From: an uncultured Collinsella sp.
GTDB taxonomy: Bacteria > Actinomycetota > Coriobacteriia > Coriobacteriales > Coriobacteriaceae
Assembly (NCBI GenBank): GCA_902464565.1
Contig: CABQJV010000006.1
Location: 43,785 to 107,784, forward strand
Length of the DNA stretch: 64,000 nt
Direction of reading: 5' to 3'
Shown here: piece by piece, positions 1 to 8,375 of the stretch
Layout: each line of letters opens with the position of its first letter
Numbering within the stretch: the stretch's first letter is position 1
Translations under genes and position numbers: made by a program
Notes under the pieces: model-generated
Databases searched by the model: none
What the model was told of the DNA's origin: nothing
Seen by the model: only the letters and a program-made list of their open reading frames with translations

Positions 1-1356
1 ACCTTTAAGGATGTCGCCGGCCAGGAAGAGGCCAAGGAGTCCCTCAAGGAGGTCGTCGACTTTCTGGAGAAGCCCCAGCGCTACGAGGAGATTGGCGCCA
101 AGCTGCCGCGCGGTGCTCTCCTTGTTGGCCCTCCGGGTACCGGTAAGACCCTGCTAGCCAAGGCTGTTGCCGGCGAGGCTGGTGTTCCGTTCTTTAGCAT
201 TTCGGGCTCTGAGTTCGTTGAGATGTTTGTTGGTCGCGGCGCTGCAAAGGTTCGTGACCTGTTTAAGCAGGCCAAGGAAAAGGCCCCGTGCATTGTGTTT
301 ATCGACGAGATCGATACCATCGGCAAAAAGCGTGACGGCGGCGGCTTTAGCGGCAACGACGAGCGCGAGCAGACGCTCAACCAGCTGCTGACCGAGATGG
401 ACGGCTTCGATAACCACAAGGGTATTGTCGTTCTCGCTGCTACCAACCGCCCTGACAGCCTTGACCCGGCCCTGTTGCGCCCCGGTCGTTTTGACCGCCG
501 TATCCCCGTTGAGCTGCCCGACCTGACTGGCCGCAAGAACATTCTTGAGCTGCATGCCAAGAGCGTGAAGACGCAGCCGCCGATCGACCTGACCGCGATT
601 GCCCGCGCCACGCCCGGTGCCTCGGGCGCCGACCTGGCCAATATCATCAACGAGGGCGCCCTGCGTGCCGTCCGTGAGGGCCGCAAGCGCGCTACGCAGG
701 ACGATTTTGAGGAGTCGGTGGAGGTCGTCATCGCCGGCCAGCAGCGTAAGTCCACGGTACTGTCCGACCACGAGAAGCAGGTTGTTTCTTACCACGAGAT
801 CGGCCATGCCATCGTTGCCGCCCGCCAGAAGGGCTCTGCACCGGTCACGAAGATCACCATCGTGCCGCGCACGAGCGGTGCTCTGGGCTACACCATGCAG
901 GTCGAGGAGGACGAGCGCTTCCTGACCACGCGCCAGGAGGTCCTGGACAAGCTCGCCGTCTATTGCGGTGGCCGTGCAGCCGAGGAGCTCATCTTTGGTG
1001 AGATGACGACCGGCGCCGCCAACGATATCGAGCAGGCCACCAAGCTCGCCCGTAACATGGTGACGCGTTTTGGTATGTCCGATGAGTTTGGCATGATGGC
1101 GCTCGGTACCGTTCAGAATGCGTACCTCAACCAGGACACGTCGCTCACCTGCGCCCCCGGTACGGCTGAGCGCGTGGACGCGATTGTCGCCAAGCTGATC
1201 GAGGATGCGCACGACCGCGCCCTGCAGATCCTGAAGGAGAACAAGTTTAAGCTTCACGAGTTGGCTCGTTATCTGTACAAGAAGGAGACGATCACGGGCG
1301 AGGAGTTTATGAATCTCCTCACGCGCGAGAATCCGCTGATGCCTAAGCAGCAGTAA
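1..1356 (+). CDS. ftsH: ATP-dependent zinc metalloprotease FtsH (5' end cut off by window)
   Basis: Membrane-anchored AAA+ protease that degrades unneeded or misfolded membrane and cytosolic proteins. The reading frame is open from base 1, so the transmembrane N-terminus lies outside the window. Seen in order: Walker A GPPGTGKT (127-150), Walker B IVFIDEID (about 289-312), an arginine-rich second region of homology ending RPGRFDRR (478-501), and the zinc motif HEIGH (793-807). Most family members have HEAGH, but HEIGH still fits HExxH. The third zinc ligand is expected in the later NDIEQAT stretch. The C-terminus ends PLMPKQQ at a TAA codon. A strong hairpin follows before the next gene. Confidence 0.97.
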   Translation, partial: TFKDVAGQEEAKESLKEVVDFLEKPQRYEEIGAKLPRGALLVGPPGTGKTLLAKAVAGEAGVPFFSISGSEFVEMFVGRGAAKVRDLFKQAKEKAPCIVFIDEIDTIGKKRDGGGFSGNDEREQTLNQLLTEMDGFDNHKGIVVLAATNRPDSLDPALLRPGRFDRRIPVELPDLTGRKNILELHAKSVKTQPPIDLTAIARATPGASGADLANIINEGALRAVREGRKRATQDDFEESVEVVIAGQQRKSTVLSDHEKQVVSYHEIGHAIVAARQKGSAPVTKITIVPRTSGALGYTMQVEEDERFLTTRQEVLDKLAVYCGGRAAEELIFGEMTTGAANDIEQATKLARNMVTRFGMSDEFGMMALGTVQNAYLNQDTSLTCAPGTAERVDAIVAKLIEDAHDRALQILKENKFKLHELARYLYKKETITGEEFMNLLTRENPLMPKQQ

Positions 1357-1374
1357 TACTAGTTGTGCAGTGTC

Positions 1375-1413
1375 AATCGCCCCATTTGAGTGTCAAACTC
1401 AAATGGGGCGATT
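1375..1413 (+). terminator. Hairpin after ftsH, possible terminator or attenuator
   Basis: A perfect 16-bp stem (1375-1390 with 1398-1413) around a 7-nt loop. The 3' arm ends in GATTT rather than a long T tract, so termination may be weak, letting some transcription reach the DUF523 gene 19 nt downstream. Confidence 0.6.
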
Positions 1414-1432
1414 TGCGTGGGGAGAGTTGTAT

Positions 1433-1888
1433 ATGAAGATCGTGGTGAGCGCCTGCTTGATGGGCGAGAGCTGCAAGTATAACGGGCTCGATAACTACCA
1501 TCGCGAGCTGGTCGAAGCGTGCGAACGCACAGGGACCGAGGTGCTCCTCGTATGCCCCGAGGTTTTTGGCGGTCTTCCGACGCCGCGCAAGCCGTCAGAG
1601 ATTGTGAACGGCGAGGTTCGTACTTGCGAGGGCATCTCGGTCGATCGCGAATTTCGCCTGGGTGCCCAACGTGCGCTCGATATGTGTGAGCAGGCGGGCG
1701 GGCCGGAAGAGATAGCCGCGTGCATCCTGCAGGACCGCAGCCCCTCGTGCGGCGCGGGTCGCATCTACGACGGAACATTCAGCGGCACCCTTACGGCGGG
1801 CAACGGCGTCTTCGTTGATTTACTGCTCCGCCACGGTTATCGCGTGATCCCGGCTAGCGAGTTCGACCCCAGCATGCTGGAGCAATAA
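1433..1888 (+). CDS. DUF523 family protein
   Basis: A 151-residue protein matching the usual size of DUF523 proteins, whose biochemical role is not established. Conserved blocks are visible: SACLMGESCKYNG near the N-terminus, CPEVFGGLPTPR in the middle, and QDRSPSCG in the C-terminal half. The conserved cysteines suggest metal or Fe-S binding, which is inference. I chose ATG 1433 because a GGGGAGAG ribosome site precedes it. A GTG 63 nt further upstream in the same frame would read through the hairpin at 1375-1413 and is unlikely. Confidence 0.85.
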   Translation: MKIVVSACLMGESCKYNGLDNYHRELVEACERTGTEVLLVCPEVFGGLPTPRKPSEIVNGEVRTCEGISVDREFRLGAQRALDMCEQAGGPEEIAACILQDRSPSCGAGRIYDGTFSGTLTAGNGVFVDLLLRHGYRVIPASEFDPSMLEQ

Positions 1889-1927
1889 AAAACCACCACA
1901 AAGGTGCTGCTCCCTTGTGGTGGTTTT
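1889..1927. terminator. Bidirectional intrinsic terminator
   Basis: A 13-bp stem (1889-1901 with 1915-1927) has an A run on one side and a T run on the other. It lies between the convergent DUF523 gene and the dehydrogenase gene and can end both transcripts. Confidence 0.85.
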
Positions 1928-1936
1928 GGGCTAGGC

Positions 1937-3019
1937 CTAGAGCGTGTGGCCGTAGGCGTTGGCGGCTTTGATGGCGGCGGCGAATTTCTCGTCGGTGAAG
2001 GGCTCCGGGTTGCCTTGCTTCCACTCGTTGGTGGCGTGCGCGTACTCGCACAGGGCAGGGATATCAGTCTCGGTAAGCCCGACCTGCTCAAGCGTTACGG
2101 GTAGCCCCATCTGCTTGTTGAAGGCAGCATAGCGCTTAAGGTTCTCGGTGTCGCCCGTGTAGGCGAACAACACCAGCACGCCCAGGCTTACGACTTCGCC
2201 GTGCAGGTAGGTGCCCTCACGCGGAATGCTGCAGGTGGCGTTGTAGAACGCGTGCGCCACGCTCGAGTTGTAGTAGTAATCGTTCTGGTTGGTCAGGTTC
2301 GAGACATAGCCCGTGTTGACCACGATGTCGAGCGCGATCTGCTTGACGGCCTCGCTCGACAGATTCTGACGAACGTCCTCAAGACCCTGAACACCGTAGG
2401 TAAACAGCGGCTCGGAACAGGTGTGGGCAAGAGCCAGGCCAAGGCCGGCGGTGTGCTCCAGGTCGCCGGCGCTCGTGGCGTACTCGACCTCGGGCTGCTT
2501 GGACAGGGCGTCGCCCACGCCGGCCCAGAAGTACTCTGCCGGAGCCTCGGCGATGATCTTGGGATTAATGAAGATGTGCGCCGGTCGGTTGGGGTACGAA
2601 TAGCCCTCGAGCGATCCATCGTCGTTGTAGACGACGGCAATGGCGGTCGCGGCGGAGCAGTTGGAACAGATCGTCGGGACGGTGAAGACGATTTTCTTGA
2701 GCTCGATGGCCGCCGTCTTGACGGTATCGAGTGCCTTGCCGCCGCCGCAGGCAATGAGCACGTCGGCTTCCTGGCAGGCGGGGGAGTTTACGACCTTGGC
2801 GATATTGGCGCGCGTACTGTTGGTACCGTAGACGCGCGTTTCCAGAATCTCGACGTTGGTACCTGCCAGTGCAGCTTCGATGTCGGGAAGTGCTGCGGCC
2901 AGTGCCCGCTTGCCACCGATGATCGCGACCTTGGTCGCTCCGTACTCGGCCAGCGCGCCGGGTAGCTCGTCAAAGCAGTCTTCGCCGACGGTATAGTCGC
3001 TCATTCCAATTGTGCGCAT
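1937..3019 (-). CDS. Iron-containing alcohol dehydrogenase, glycerol dehydrogenase (GldA)-like
   Basis: A 360-residue NAD-dependent, metal-dependent polyol or alcohol dehydrogenase of the GldA branch, the usual family length. The N-terminal Rossmann half holds the glycine-rich ACGGGKALDTVKTAA segment (around residue 90). The C-terminal helical half holds the expected metal ligands: Asp in GVGDALSK, His in SVAHAFYN and His in YLHGEVVSLG. Substrate cannot be fixed from sequence: glycerol, 1,2-propanediol or a related diol are possible. The gene stands alone and converges on DUF523. Its upstream region lies back to back with the ileS leader. Confidence 0.85.
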   Translation of the reverse strand: MRTIGMSDYTVGEDCFDELPGALAEYGATKVAIIGGKRALAAALPDIEAALAGTNVEILETRVYGTNSTRANIAKVVNSPACQEADVLIACGGGKALDTVKTAAIELKKIVFTVPTICSNCSAATAIAVVYNDDGSLEGYSYPNRPAHIFINPKIIAEAPAEYFWAGVGDALSKQPEVEYATSAGDLEHTAGLGLALAHTCSEPLFTYGVQGLEDVRQNLSSEAVKQIALDIVVNTGYVSNLTNQNDYYYNSSVAHAFYNATCSIPREGTYLHGEVVSLGVLVLFAYTGDTENLKRYAAFNKQMGLPVTLEQVGLTETDIPALCEYAHATNEWKQGNPEPFTDEKFAAAIKAANAYGHTL

Positions 3020-3143
3020 AGGTACCTTCTTTCGTGAGATAGAGTGCTTTCAGGTATTTTGCCCCTAGAGAATGCTCGCGACCACGATTAATTTCCAAAA
3101 TATGAAACCAATATTGAGGGTTTTTCGCCGGCGCGGAACGTGC

Positions 3144-3470
3144 TAGCATACTCCGCAATAGCGTTGATGGGGACGAGTAGTCGGCCGTCCGCATGCCACA
3201 GAGAGCGGGGAGCGCTGAGAACCCGTGCATGCGACCGATGAAAATCACCCCGGAGCTGCGGTCCCAACGGATATGCCGCACAGGCACGTCTTAGTAGATA
3301 TCGCCGAGATGGTCGTCGATACAGGCCAGCCGAGTAACGGATGCGAGCGCGCGAATTCGCGGGCGAGGGCATCTAAGCTGGGTGGTTAAGCGAAGAGCTT
3401 TTGCGGGCGTACGGCCCGTTTTTGTGGCGCTTCGTCCCAGCTTGCAGGGACGGGCGCCTTTTTGGTGCCC
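3144..3470 (+). promoter_or_regulatory. T-box leader controlling ileS (isoleucine specifier ATC)
   Basis: The 487 bases between the dehydrogenase and ileS hold a T-box. Seen: stem I landmarks GGGGACGAGTAG (about 3168) and ACAGAGAGCGGGGAGCGCTGAGA (3198-3220), then GAAAATCACCCCGGAG, where ATC (3244-3246) is the isoleucine specifier. The T-box bulge is GGGTGGTTAAGCG (about 3380-3392), with TGGT able to pair to the ACCA end of uncharged tRNA. The antiterminator helix AAGCT/AGCTT (3375-3379 with 3396-3400) competes with AAGCTGGG pairing to CCCAGCTT (3375-3382 with 3436-3443). GC hairpins followed by T runs (3404-3423 and 3433-3463) are the likely terminators. A weak -10-like TAGCAT is at 3144-3149. 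Confidence 0.88.
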
Positions 3471-3506
3471 AACGGGCGTGCGCGCCCACGACATGAAAGG
3501 GGTACC

Positions 3507-6308
3507 GTGGCAAACGAGTACAAGCAGACTATGAATCTGCCTAAGACCGGTTTTCCCATGCGTGCCGGTCTTTCCAAGTCCGAGCCCAAGCGACTCAAGG
3601 ACTGGCAGGACAACAAGGTCTACGAGCAGGTTCTGAAGAAGAACGAGGGTCACAAGAAGTTCGTGCTGCACGACGGCCCTCCGTACGCCAACGGCCCGAT
3701 CCACATCGGCCACGCCATGAATAAGATCTCTAAGGACATGATCAACCGCTACTGGATGATGCAGGGCTATGAGGTTCCCTATGTCCCCGGTTGGGACTGC
3801 CACGGTCAGCCGATTGAGCACAAGGTCGAGGAGAAGCTCGGCACCGAGAAGTTCAACCAGACCCCCACGGCCAAGATTCGTGAGCTCTGCAACGAGTTCG
3901 CAGTCGAGAACATCGAGCTGCAGAAGGCCGGCTTCCGTCGCCTGGGCGTACTCGGCGACTGGGACAACCCGTATCTGACGCTCTATCACCAGCATGATGC
4001 CGCCGACATCGAGGTCTTCAAGGCCATGTTCGATAAGGGCATGATCTATCGTGGCCACAAGCCGGTTCACTGGTGCAAGCACTGCCACACCGCACTTGCT
4101 GAGGCCGAGATTGAGTACTCCGACGAGACGAGCCCGTCCATCTTCGTGCGCTTTGAGATGACCTCCAAGCCCGCCGGCCTCGAGAACTTCGACGGCCCGG
4201 TTGACTTTATCATCTGGACGACCACGCCGTGGACCATCCCCTCCGACCAGGCAGTTTCTCTCAAGCCCGGTGCCGCCTACGTCGCCGTTGAGCACGACGG
4301 CCGCGCCGAGGTCATGCTCGAGGACCTAGCTCCCAAGTGCTGCGAGGAGTTTGGCTGGGAGTACACCCCGGTTGTGGTCGACGGCAAGCCCTATGTGGTT
4401 CCCGCCGAGACCTTCCATCACATTCACTATAAGCAGCCGATCTTTGACGGTGTCGAGGGCGTTGCGCTGTTGGCCGATTACGTCGGTGTCGATGACGGTA
4501 CCGGTATCGTCCACAACTCGCCCGGTCACGGCGTCGACGACTACTTCGCCTGCCTCAAGGAGGGCATCACCGACATTTGCATGCCGGTCGATGACGACGG
4601 CAAGTTCTACACCGGCGAGGAGTTTGGCACCGGCGGCCCCTTCAGCGGCATGGATACCGACGAGGCCAACCCGCATATCATCGAGTTCCTGCGCGAGCGC
4701 GGCACCCTGGTCCTCGAGAAGAAGATCACGCACAGCTATCCGCACTGCTGGCGCTGCAAGCACCCGGTGCTCTTCCGTGCTACCGACCAGTGGTTCGTCT
4801 CGATGGACAAGACCGGTCTGCGCGAGCAGGCTGGCAAAGAGGTCCGCGAGAACGTCAAGTGGTATCCGGCTCACGCCGCCAACCGCATCGGCGCCATGGT
4901 CGAGCAGCGTCCCGACTGGTGCATAAGCCGTCAGCGCAACTGGGGCGTGCCTATCCCCAGCTACACTTGCGCCGACTGCGGCGAGAAGGTCATGAACGAC
5001 GCCACGCTCGACGCCGTCATCAAGCTCTTCCACGAGAAGGGCTCCGACGCCTGGTTCACCGACGCTCCCGAGAGCTACCTGGGCGAGGCTTGCGTTTGCC
5101 CCAAGTGTGGTGGCCATCACCTCAAGGCTGATAAGGACATTCTCGACGTGTGGTGGGACTCCGGCGTGTCTTGGAAGGCCGTCTGCGAGTACCGCCCCGA
5201 GCTGGAGTACCCGGCGGATGTGTACCTCGAGGGCTCCGACCAGCACCGCGGTTGGTTCCAGAGCTCGCTGCTCACCTCGGTGGGCGCCAACGGCCACGCT
5301 CCGTACAAGGCGGTCGTCTCGCAGGGCTTCACCCTCGACGGCCAGGGCCGTAAGATGTCCAAGTCGCTCGGCAACGTCATCGACCCCAATAAGGTCTGCG
5401 ACGAGATGGGCGCCGACATCATCCGTCTGTGGGTTGCCTCTGTCGACACCAGCTCCGACGTCTCCATCGACCACGAGATCCTTGCTCGTACGTCCGATGC
5501 CTACCGTCGCTTCCGCAACACGCTGCGCTTCCTGCTTTCCGAGCTCGAGGGCCAGTTTGAGCCCGAGACCGACGGCGTCGCCTTTGTCGACCTGCTGCCG
5601 CTCGACAAGCTCATGGTTGCCCGCCTGACCCAGGTCCAGGCCGAGGTCGACGATGCCTACGCCAGCTACGAGTTCCCGCGCGCCTACCGTGCGCTCTACG
5701 ACTTCGTGGTTACCGAGCTTTCCAACGTGTACCTCGACGCCCTGAAGGATCGTCTGTACTGCGATAAGCCCGGTTCGCTTGAGCGCCGCAGTGCCCAGAC
5801 CGTGCTGGCCGAGCTCTTCTCGATGCTCATGCGCGATCTGCAGCCGATCCTGTCCTACACCGTCGACGAGGCCATGGCCTATGCGCCCGCCGGCTGCGTC
5901 GACCACCAGAAGTACGCCGCGCTGCTCGATTGGTACAAGTCGCCCATCACGGTCGATGAGGCCAACGAGTTTGAGGGCGTGCTCGAGGCTTCACTCGAGC
6001 TCCGTAGCGCCGTGACCAAGGCCCTTGAGGATGCCCGTTCCGCCGGCACCTTCACTAAGAGCCAGCAGGTCCGCGTCAAGGCGGTCGTTCCCGCCGAGAT
6101 GTACGCGCTGCTGACCGGTGATAAGGCCGTCGACCTGGCCGAGTTCTACATCGTCTCCGATGTAGAACTGACCCAGGGCGAGGAGCTCTCCGTTGCCATC
6201 GAGGCAGCCGAGGGCGAGTGCTGCGACCGTTGCTGGAACTACCGCACCACCGTCGGCGAGTACAACGGCCACGCGCATATCTGCAAGCGCTGCGCTGATG
6301 CGCTGTAG
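3507..6308 (+). CDS. ileS: Isoleucyl-tRNA synthetase
   Basis: A 933-residue class I aminoacyl-tRNA synthetase that charges tRNA-Ile in the cytoplasm. The HIGH motif appears in NGPIHIGHAMNK near residue 63 and the KMSKS motif in GRKMSKSLGNVI near residue 615. A C-terminal zinc ribbon reads CCDRCWNY...CKRC, typical of the bacterial-type enzyme. The CP1 editing domain lies between, with TTTPWTIPSD visible. GTG 3507 is preferred because GAAAGGGG lies just before it; the earlier in-frame start at 3462 lies inside the leader hairpins. The upstream T-box makes expression depend on uncharged tRNA-Ile. Confidence 0.97.
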   Translation: MANEYKQTMNLPKTGFPMRAGLSKSEPKRLKDWQDNKVYEQVLKKNEGHKKFVLHDGPPYANGPIHIGHAMNKISKDMINRYWMMQGYEVPYVPGWDCHGQPIEHKVEEKLGTEKFNQTPTAKIRELCNEFAVENIELQKAGFRRLGVLGDWDNPYLTLYHQHDAADIEVFKAMFDKGMIYRGHKPVHWCKHCHTALAEAEIEYSDETSPSIFVRFEMTSKPAGLENFDGPVDFIIWTTTPWTIPSDQAVSLKPGAAYVAVEHDGRAEVMLEDLAPKCCEEFGWEYTPVVVDGKPYVVPAETFHHIHYKQPIFDGVEGVALLADYVGVDDGTGIVHNSPGHGVDDYFACLKEGITDICMPVDDDGKFYTGEEFGTGGPFSGMDTDEANPHIIEFLRERGTLVLEKKITHSYPHCWRCKHPVLFRATDQWFVSMDKTGLREQAGKEVRENVKWYPAHAANRIGAMVEQRPDWCISRQRNWGVPIPSYTCADCGEKVMNDATLDAVIKLFHEKGSDAWFTDAPESYLGEACVCPKCGGHHLKADKDILDVWWDSGVSWKAVCEYRPELEYPADVYLEGSDQHRGWFQSSLLTSVGANGHAPYKAVVSQGFTLDGQGRKMSKSLGNVIDPNKVCDEMGADIIRLWVASVDTSSDVSIDHEILARTSDAYRRFRNTLRFLLSELEGQFEPETDGVAFVDLLPLDKLMVARLTQVQAEVDDAYASYEFPRAYRALYDFVVTELSNVYLDALKDRLYCDKPGSLERRSAQTVLAELFSMLMRDLQPILSYTVDEAMAYAPAGCVDHQKYAALLDWYKSPITVDEANEFEGVLEASLELRSAVTKALEDARSAGTFTKSQQVRVKAVVPAEMYALLTGDKAVDLAEFYIVSDVELTQGEELSVAIEAAEGECCDRCWNYRTTVGEYNGHAHICKRCADAL

Positions 6309-6338
6309 GTTACGGCGTTCGTAGAACGCCGTAACCTA
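6306..6338 (+). terminator. Perfect hairpin that includes the ileS stop codon
   Basis: A 15-bp perfect stem (6306-6320 with 6324-6338) with a 3-nt loop begins on the TAG stop codon itself. No T tract follows, so it may protect or process the mRNA end rather than terminate by itself. Confidence 0.55.
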
Positions 6339-6349
6339 CCGACGCTGCA

Positions 6350-6445
6350 AACGCCCCTAAGCGGCAATCTGACGTTCAATCGTCGGTCGCGTACCAAAGT
6401 GCGCTTCCCTCCTCTTTCACGTCACCTTGCTCGCTTAGGGACGTT
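6350..6445. repeat. Nested inverted-repeat element in the ileS-lspA gap
   Basis: Most of the 372 bases between ileS and lspA hold no gene. This stretch folds as a long hairpin: 6350-6363 pairs with 6432-6445 (13 of 14), GCAA 6364-6367 with TTGC 6427-6430, and TGACGT 6370-6375 with ACGTCA 6419-6424. The inside is a 43-base apical region with a smaller GCG...CGC hairpin. It could be a mobile palindromic repeat or a structured RNA; no family is recognised. Confidence 0.5.
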
Positions 6446-6529
6446 TTCGCTGTTGGCGACGGTAATGCGGCGTTTCCATTGCTGGAGCTAAAGGCTTTCT
6501 TTCGCTTTCGCTCTTAGTCGAAAGCTATC

Positions 6530-6567
6530 AAGCGACATTCCGTTTTTCGGAATGTCGCTTTTGTTTT
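6530..6567 (+). terminator. Intrinsic terminator before lspA
   Basis: A 13-bp perfect stem (6530-6542 with 6548-6560), a 5-T loop and a trailing TTGTTTTG tract. It likely ends the ileS transcript. Confidence 0.85.
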
Positions 6568-6680
6568 GTGCTGGTTATTTCGCCAGCGTTGGTGAATATG
6601 CTGCGTGTTTGGCGTTTGTCACTATAAGATGGTTACTTACGTTAAACGTAATTCGATGTTCTTGAGGGTAGGGGATTGAT

Positions 6681-7280
6681 TTGGGTCGTGCTGGGGATAT
6701 GACGCCGCCTTTGCGTTGGCGGTTGGGTGTTGCTGGTGGGGTGGCGCTGGTTGTGCTGCTTCTTGACCAGCTAACCAAGCTTGCGGTCCGTGCCGTGGGC
6801 GACGCTTTGCATGTGACCGTCATCCCCGGTGTCATCGACTTTATGTTTGTCCGTAATATCGGTGCTGCCTTTAGCATGGGCGAGGGCCATGGCGTTGCGT
6901 TCGCTGCGCTTGCGCTTGCAGTTATCGTCGCCATTGCCGTGTACCTGGTTCGCGCGCCTCAGCTCGCCCGCCTGGAGGTTGTGGGCATGGCCATGGTCGC
7001 GGGCGGCGCCATCGGCAACGCGATCGATCGCCTTGTCTTTGGATTCGTGACCGATTTTATCGCCACCACCTTCATCGACTTTCCCGTCTTTAACGTGGCC
7101 GATATCGGCATTACGGTCGGCGTCGTGCTGGCACTCATCGGTTATATGTTCTTGAGCCCTGCCGCTCGCGAGGTCGATGCGACCGCCGAACTCAACGCTC
7201 GTGACGAGGCCCGCGCAAAACGCAAAGCCAAGCAGCGTGGGGAGCGTGCCCGCAAGATTCGCGAAAGGAATGAGCGCTAA
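6681..7280 (+). CDS. lspA: Lipoprotein signal peptidase (signal peptidase II)
   Basis: A 199-residue polytopic membrane aspartyl protease that removes signal peptides from diacylated prolipoproteins, which fits the several lipoproteins encoded later in this window. Four hydrophobic segments are visible. The catalytic aspartates lie in GGAIGNAIDRL and FPVFNVADIGI. A basic tail of about 30 residues, rich in Arg and Lys, follows the last membrane helix. TTG 6681 is chosen because AGGGGA lies 5-6 nt before it; ATG 6699 would leave its ribosome site too close. The stop overlaps the rluD start. Confidence 0.93.
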   Translation: MGRAGDMTPPLRWRLGVAGGVALVVLLLDQLTKLAVRAVGDALHVTVIPGVIDFMFVRNIGAAFSMGEGHGVAFAALALAVIVAIAVYLVRAPQLARLEVVGMAMVAGGAIGNAIDRLVFGFVTDFIATTFIDFPVFNVADIGITVGVVLALIGYMFLSPAAREVDATAELNARDEARAKRKAKQRGERARKIRERNER

Positions 7281-8293
7281 TGGCCGACATCCATATTCTT
7301 GTTGCCGACGATTGCTCTGGCCAGCGTCTTGACGCCTTTCTGGGTACCAACGACGGCTGCCCCACGCGCTCTGCCTGCGCGCATCTGATCGAGGGCGGCG
7401 CCGTAATCGTGAACGGCGAGACCTGCCTATCAAAAAAATATGCTGTGCGCTCCGGTGACCGCATCTCGGTCGACCTGCCCGAGCCGCACGACCCGACTGA
7501 CGTGATTCCCGAGGCCATTCCCCTCGATATCCGCTACGAGGACGACTACCTTATCGTGCTCTCCAAGCAGCGGGGCCTGGTGTGCCATCCCGCCCATGGC
7601 CACGAGAGCGGCACCCTTGCGAACGCTCTGGTCTACCACTGTGGCATCGACCATCTTGGTACCGTGCAGGGTGAGGACCGCCCCGGGATCGTGCATCGTT
7701 TGGATCGCGATACCTCGGGTCTCATGCTTGCGGCAAAGGACGACGACACGCAGCGCGCGCTTCAAAATCTCATTCGCACGCGTACGCTCGACCGCCGCTA
7801 TATCACGCTCGTCCACGGGCACATCGCCATGGACGAGGGCACCATTAACACTGGAATTGCCCGCTCTACGCGTGACCGTGTCAAGATGGCGGTTTCGGAC
7901 GATCCCTTTGCCCGTCAGGCCATTACGACCTTTAGGGTCCTCGAGCGCTTTGATTCCACACGCTTTGACGATGGCTATACGCTCGTCGAGTGCCACCTGT
8001 TTACCGGTCGCACGCACCAGATTCGCGTGCATATGCGTCATATCAACCACGCCTGCGTGGGCGATCCGCTCTACGGCAAGTGCGATGCGCGCGCCGACCA
8101 GGGCCTGACCAGGCAGTTCCTGCATTCTTGGCGCGTGGCGTTCGACCATCCCGTGACGGGGGAGCGCATTGAGTGCCGCGGCGAGTTGCCGTGGGATCTC
8201 GCTGCGGTTCTCGATGATCTGGCTCCGCGCTCGCTCGGTCGCACGGCCGCTGGAGATGAAATCGTTCCGCAGCTCGGTCTTCTCGAAGCCTAG
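7280..8293 (+). CDS. rluD: Pseudouridine synthase, RluA/RluD family
   Basis: A 337-residue enzyme that isomerises uridine to pseudouridine in RNA, probably 23S rRNA. An S4 RNA-binding domain occupies roughly residues 15-80, followed by the PseudoU_synth_2 domain. The catalytic motif HRLDRDTSGLML is clear near residue 138, and GRTHQIRVHMRH lies in the C-terminal half. The ATG overlaps the last base of the lspA stop, so the two are translationally coupled, a common lspA-rluD arrangement. Which uridine is modified cannot be told from sequence; RluD-like is the best guess. Confidence 0.9.
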   Translation: MADIHILVADDCSGQRLDAFLGTNDGCPTRSACAHLIEGGAVIVNGETCLSKKYAVRSGDRISVDLPEPHDPTDVIPEAIPLDIRYEDDYLIVLSKQRGLVCHPAHGHESGTLANALVYHCGIDHLGTVQGEDRPGIVHRLDRDTSGLMLAAKDDDTQRALQNLIRTRTLDRRYITLVHGHIAMDEGTINTGIARSTRDRVKMAVSDDPFARQAITTFRVLERFDSTRFDDGYTLVECHLFTGRTHQIRVHMRHINHACVGDPLYGKCDARADQGLTRQFLHSWRVAFDHPVTGERIECRGELPWDLAAVLDDLAPRSLGRTAAGDEIVPQLGLLEA

Positions 8294-8375
8294 CCAGTAT
8301 TAGGTGGTTTCTTGAACTCGGTAAGCCTGCGGTAAGATATACGGTTGTTTACGTAACGCGTTGCTGGGGGCCTGC

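Noticed and set aside
6350..6445. Integron attC site
   Set aside because: The size and folded shape are similar, but the core sites RYYYAAC and GTTRRRY are not present and there is no integrase or cassette array.
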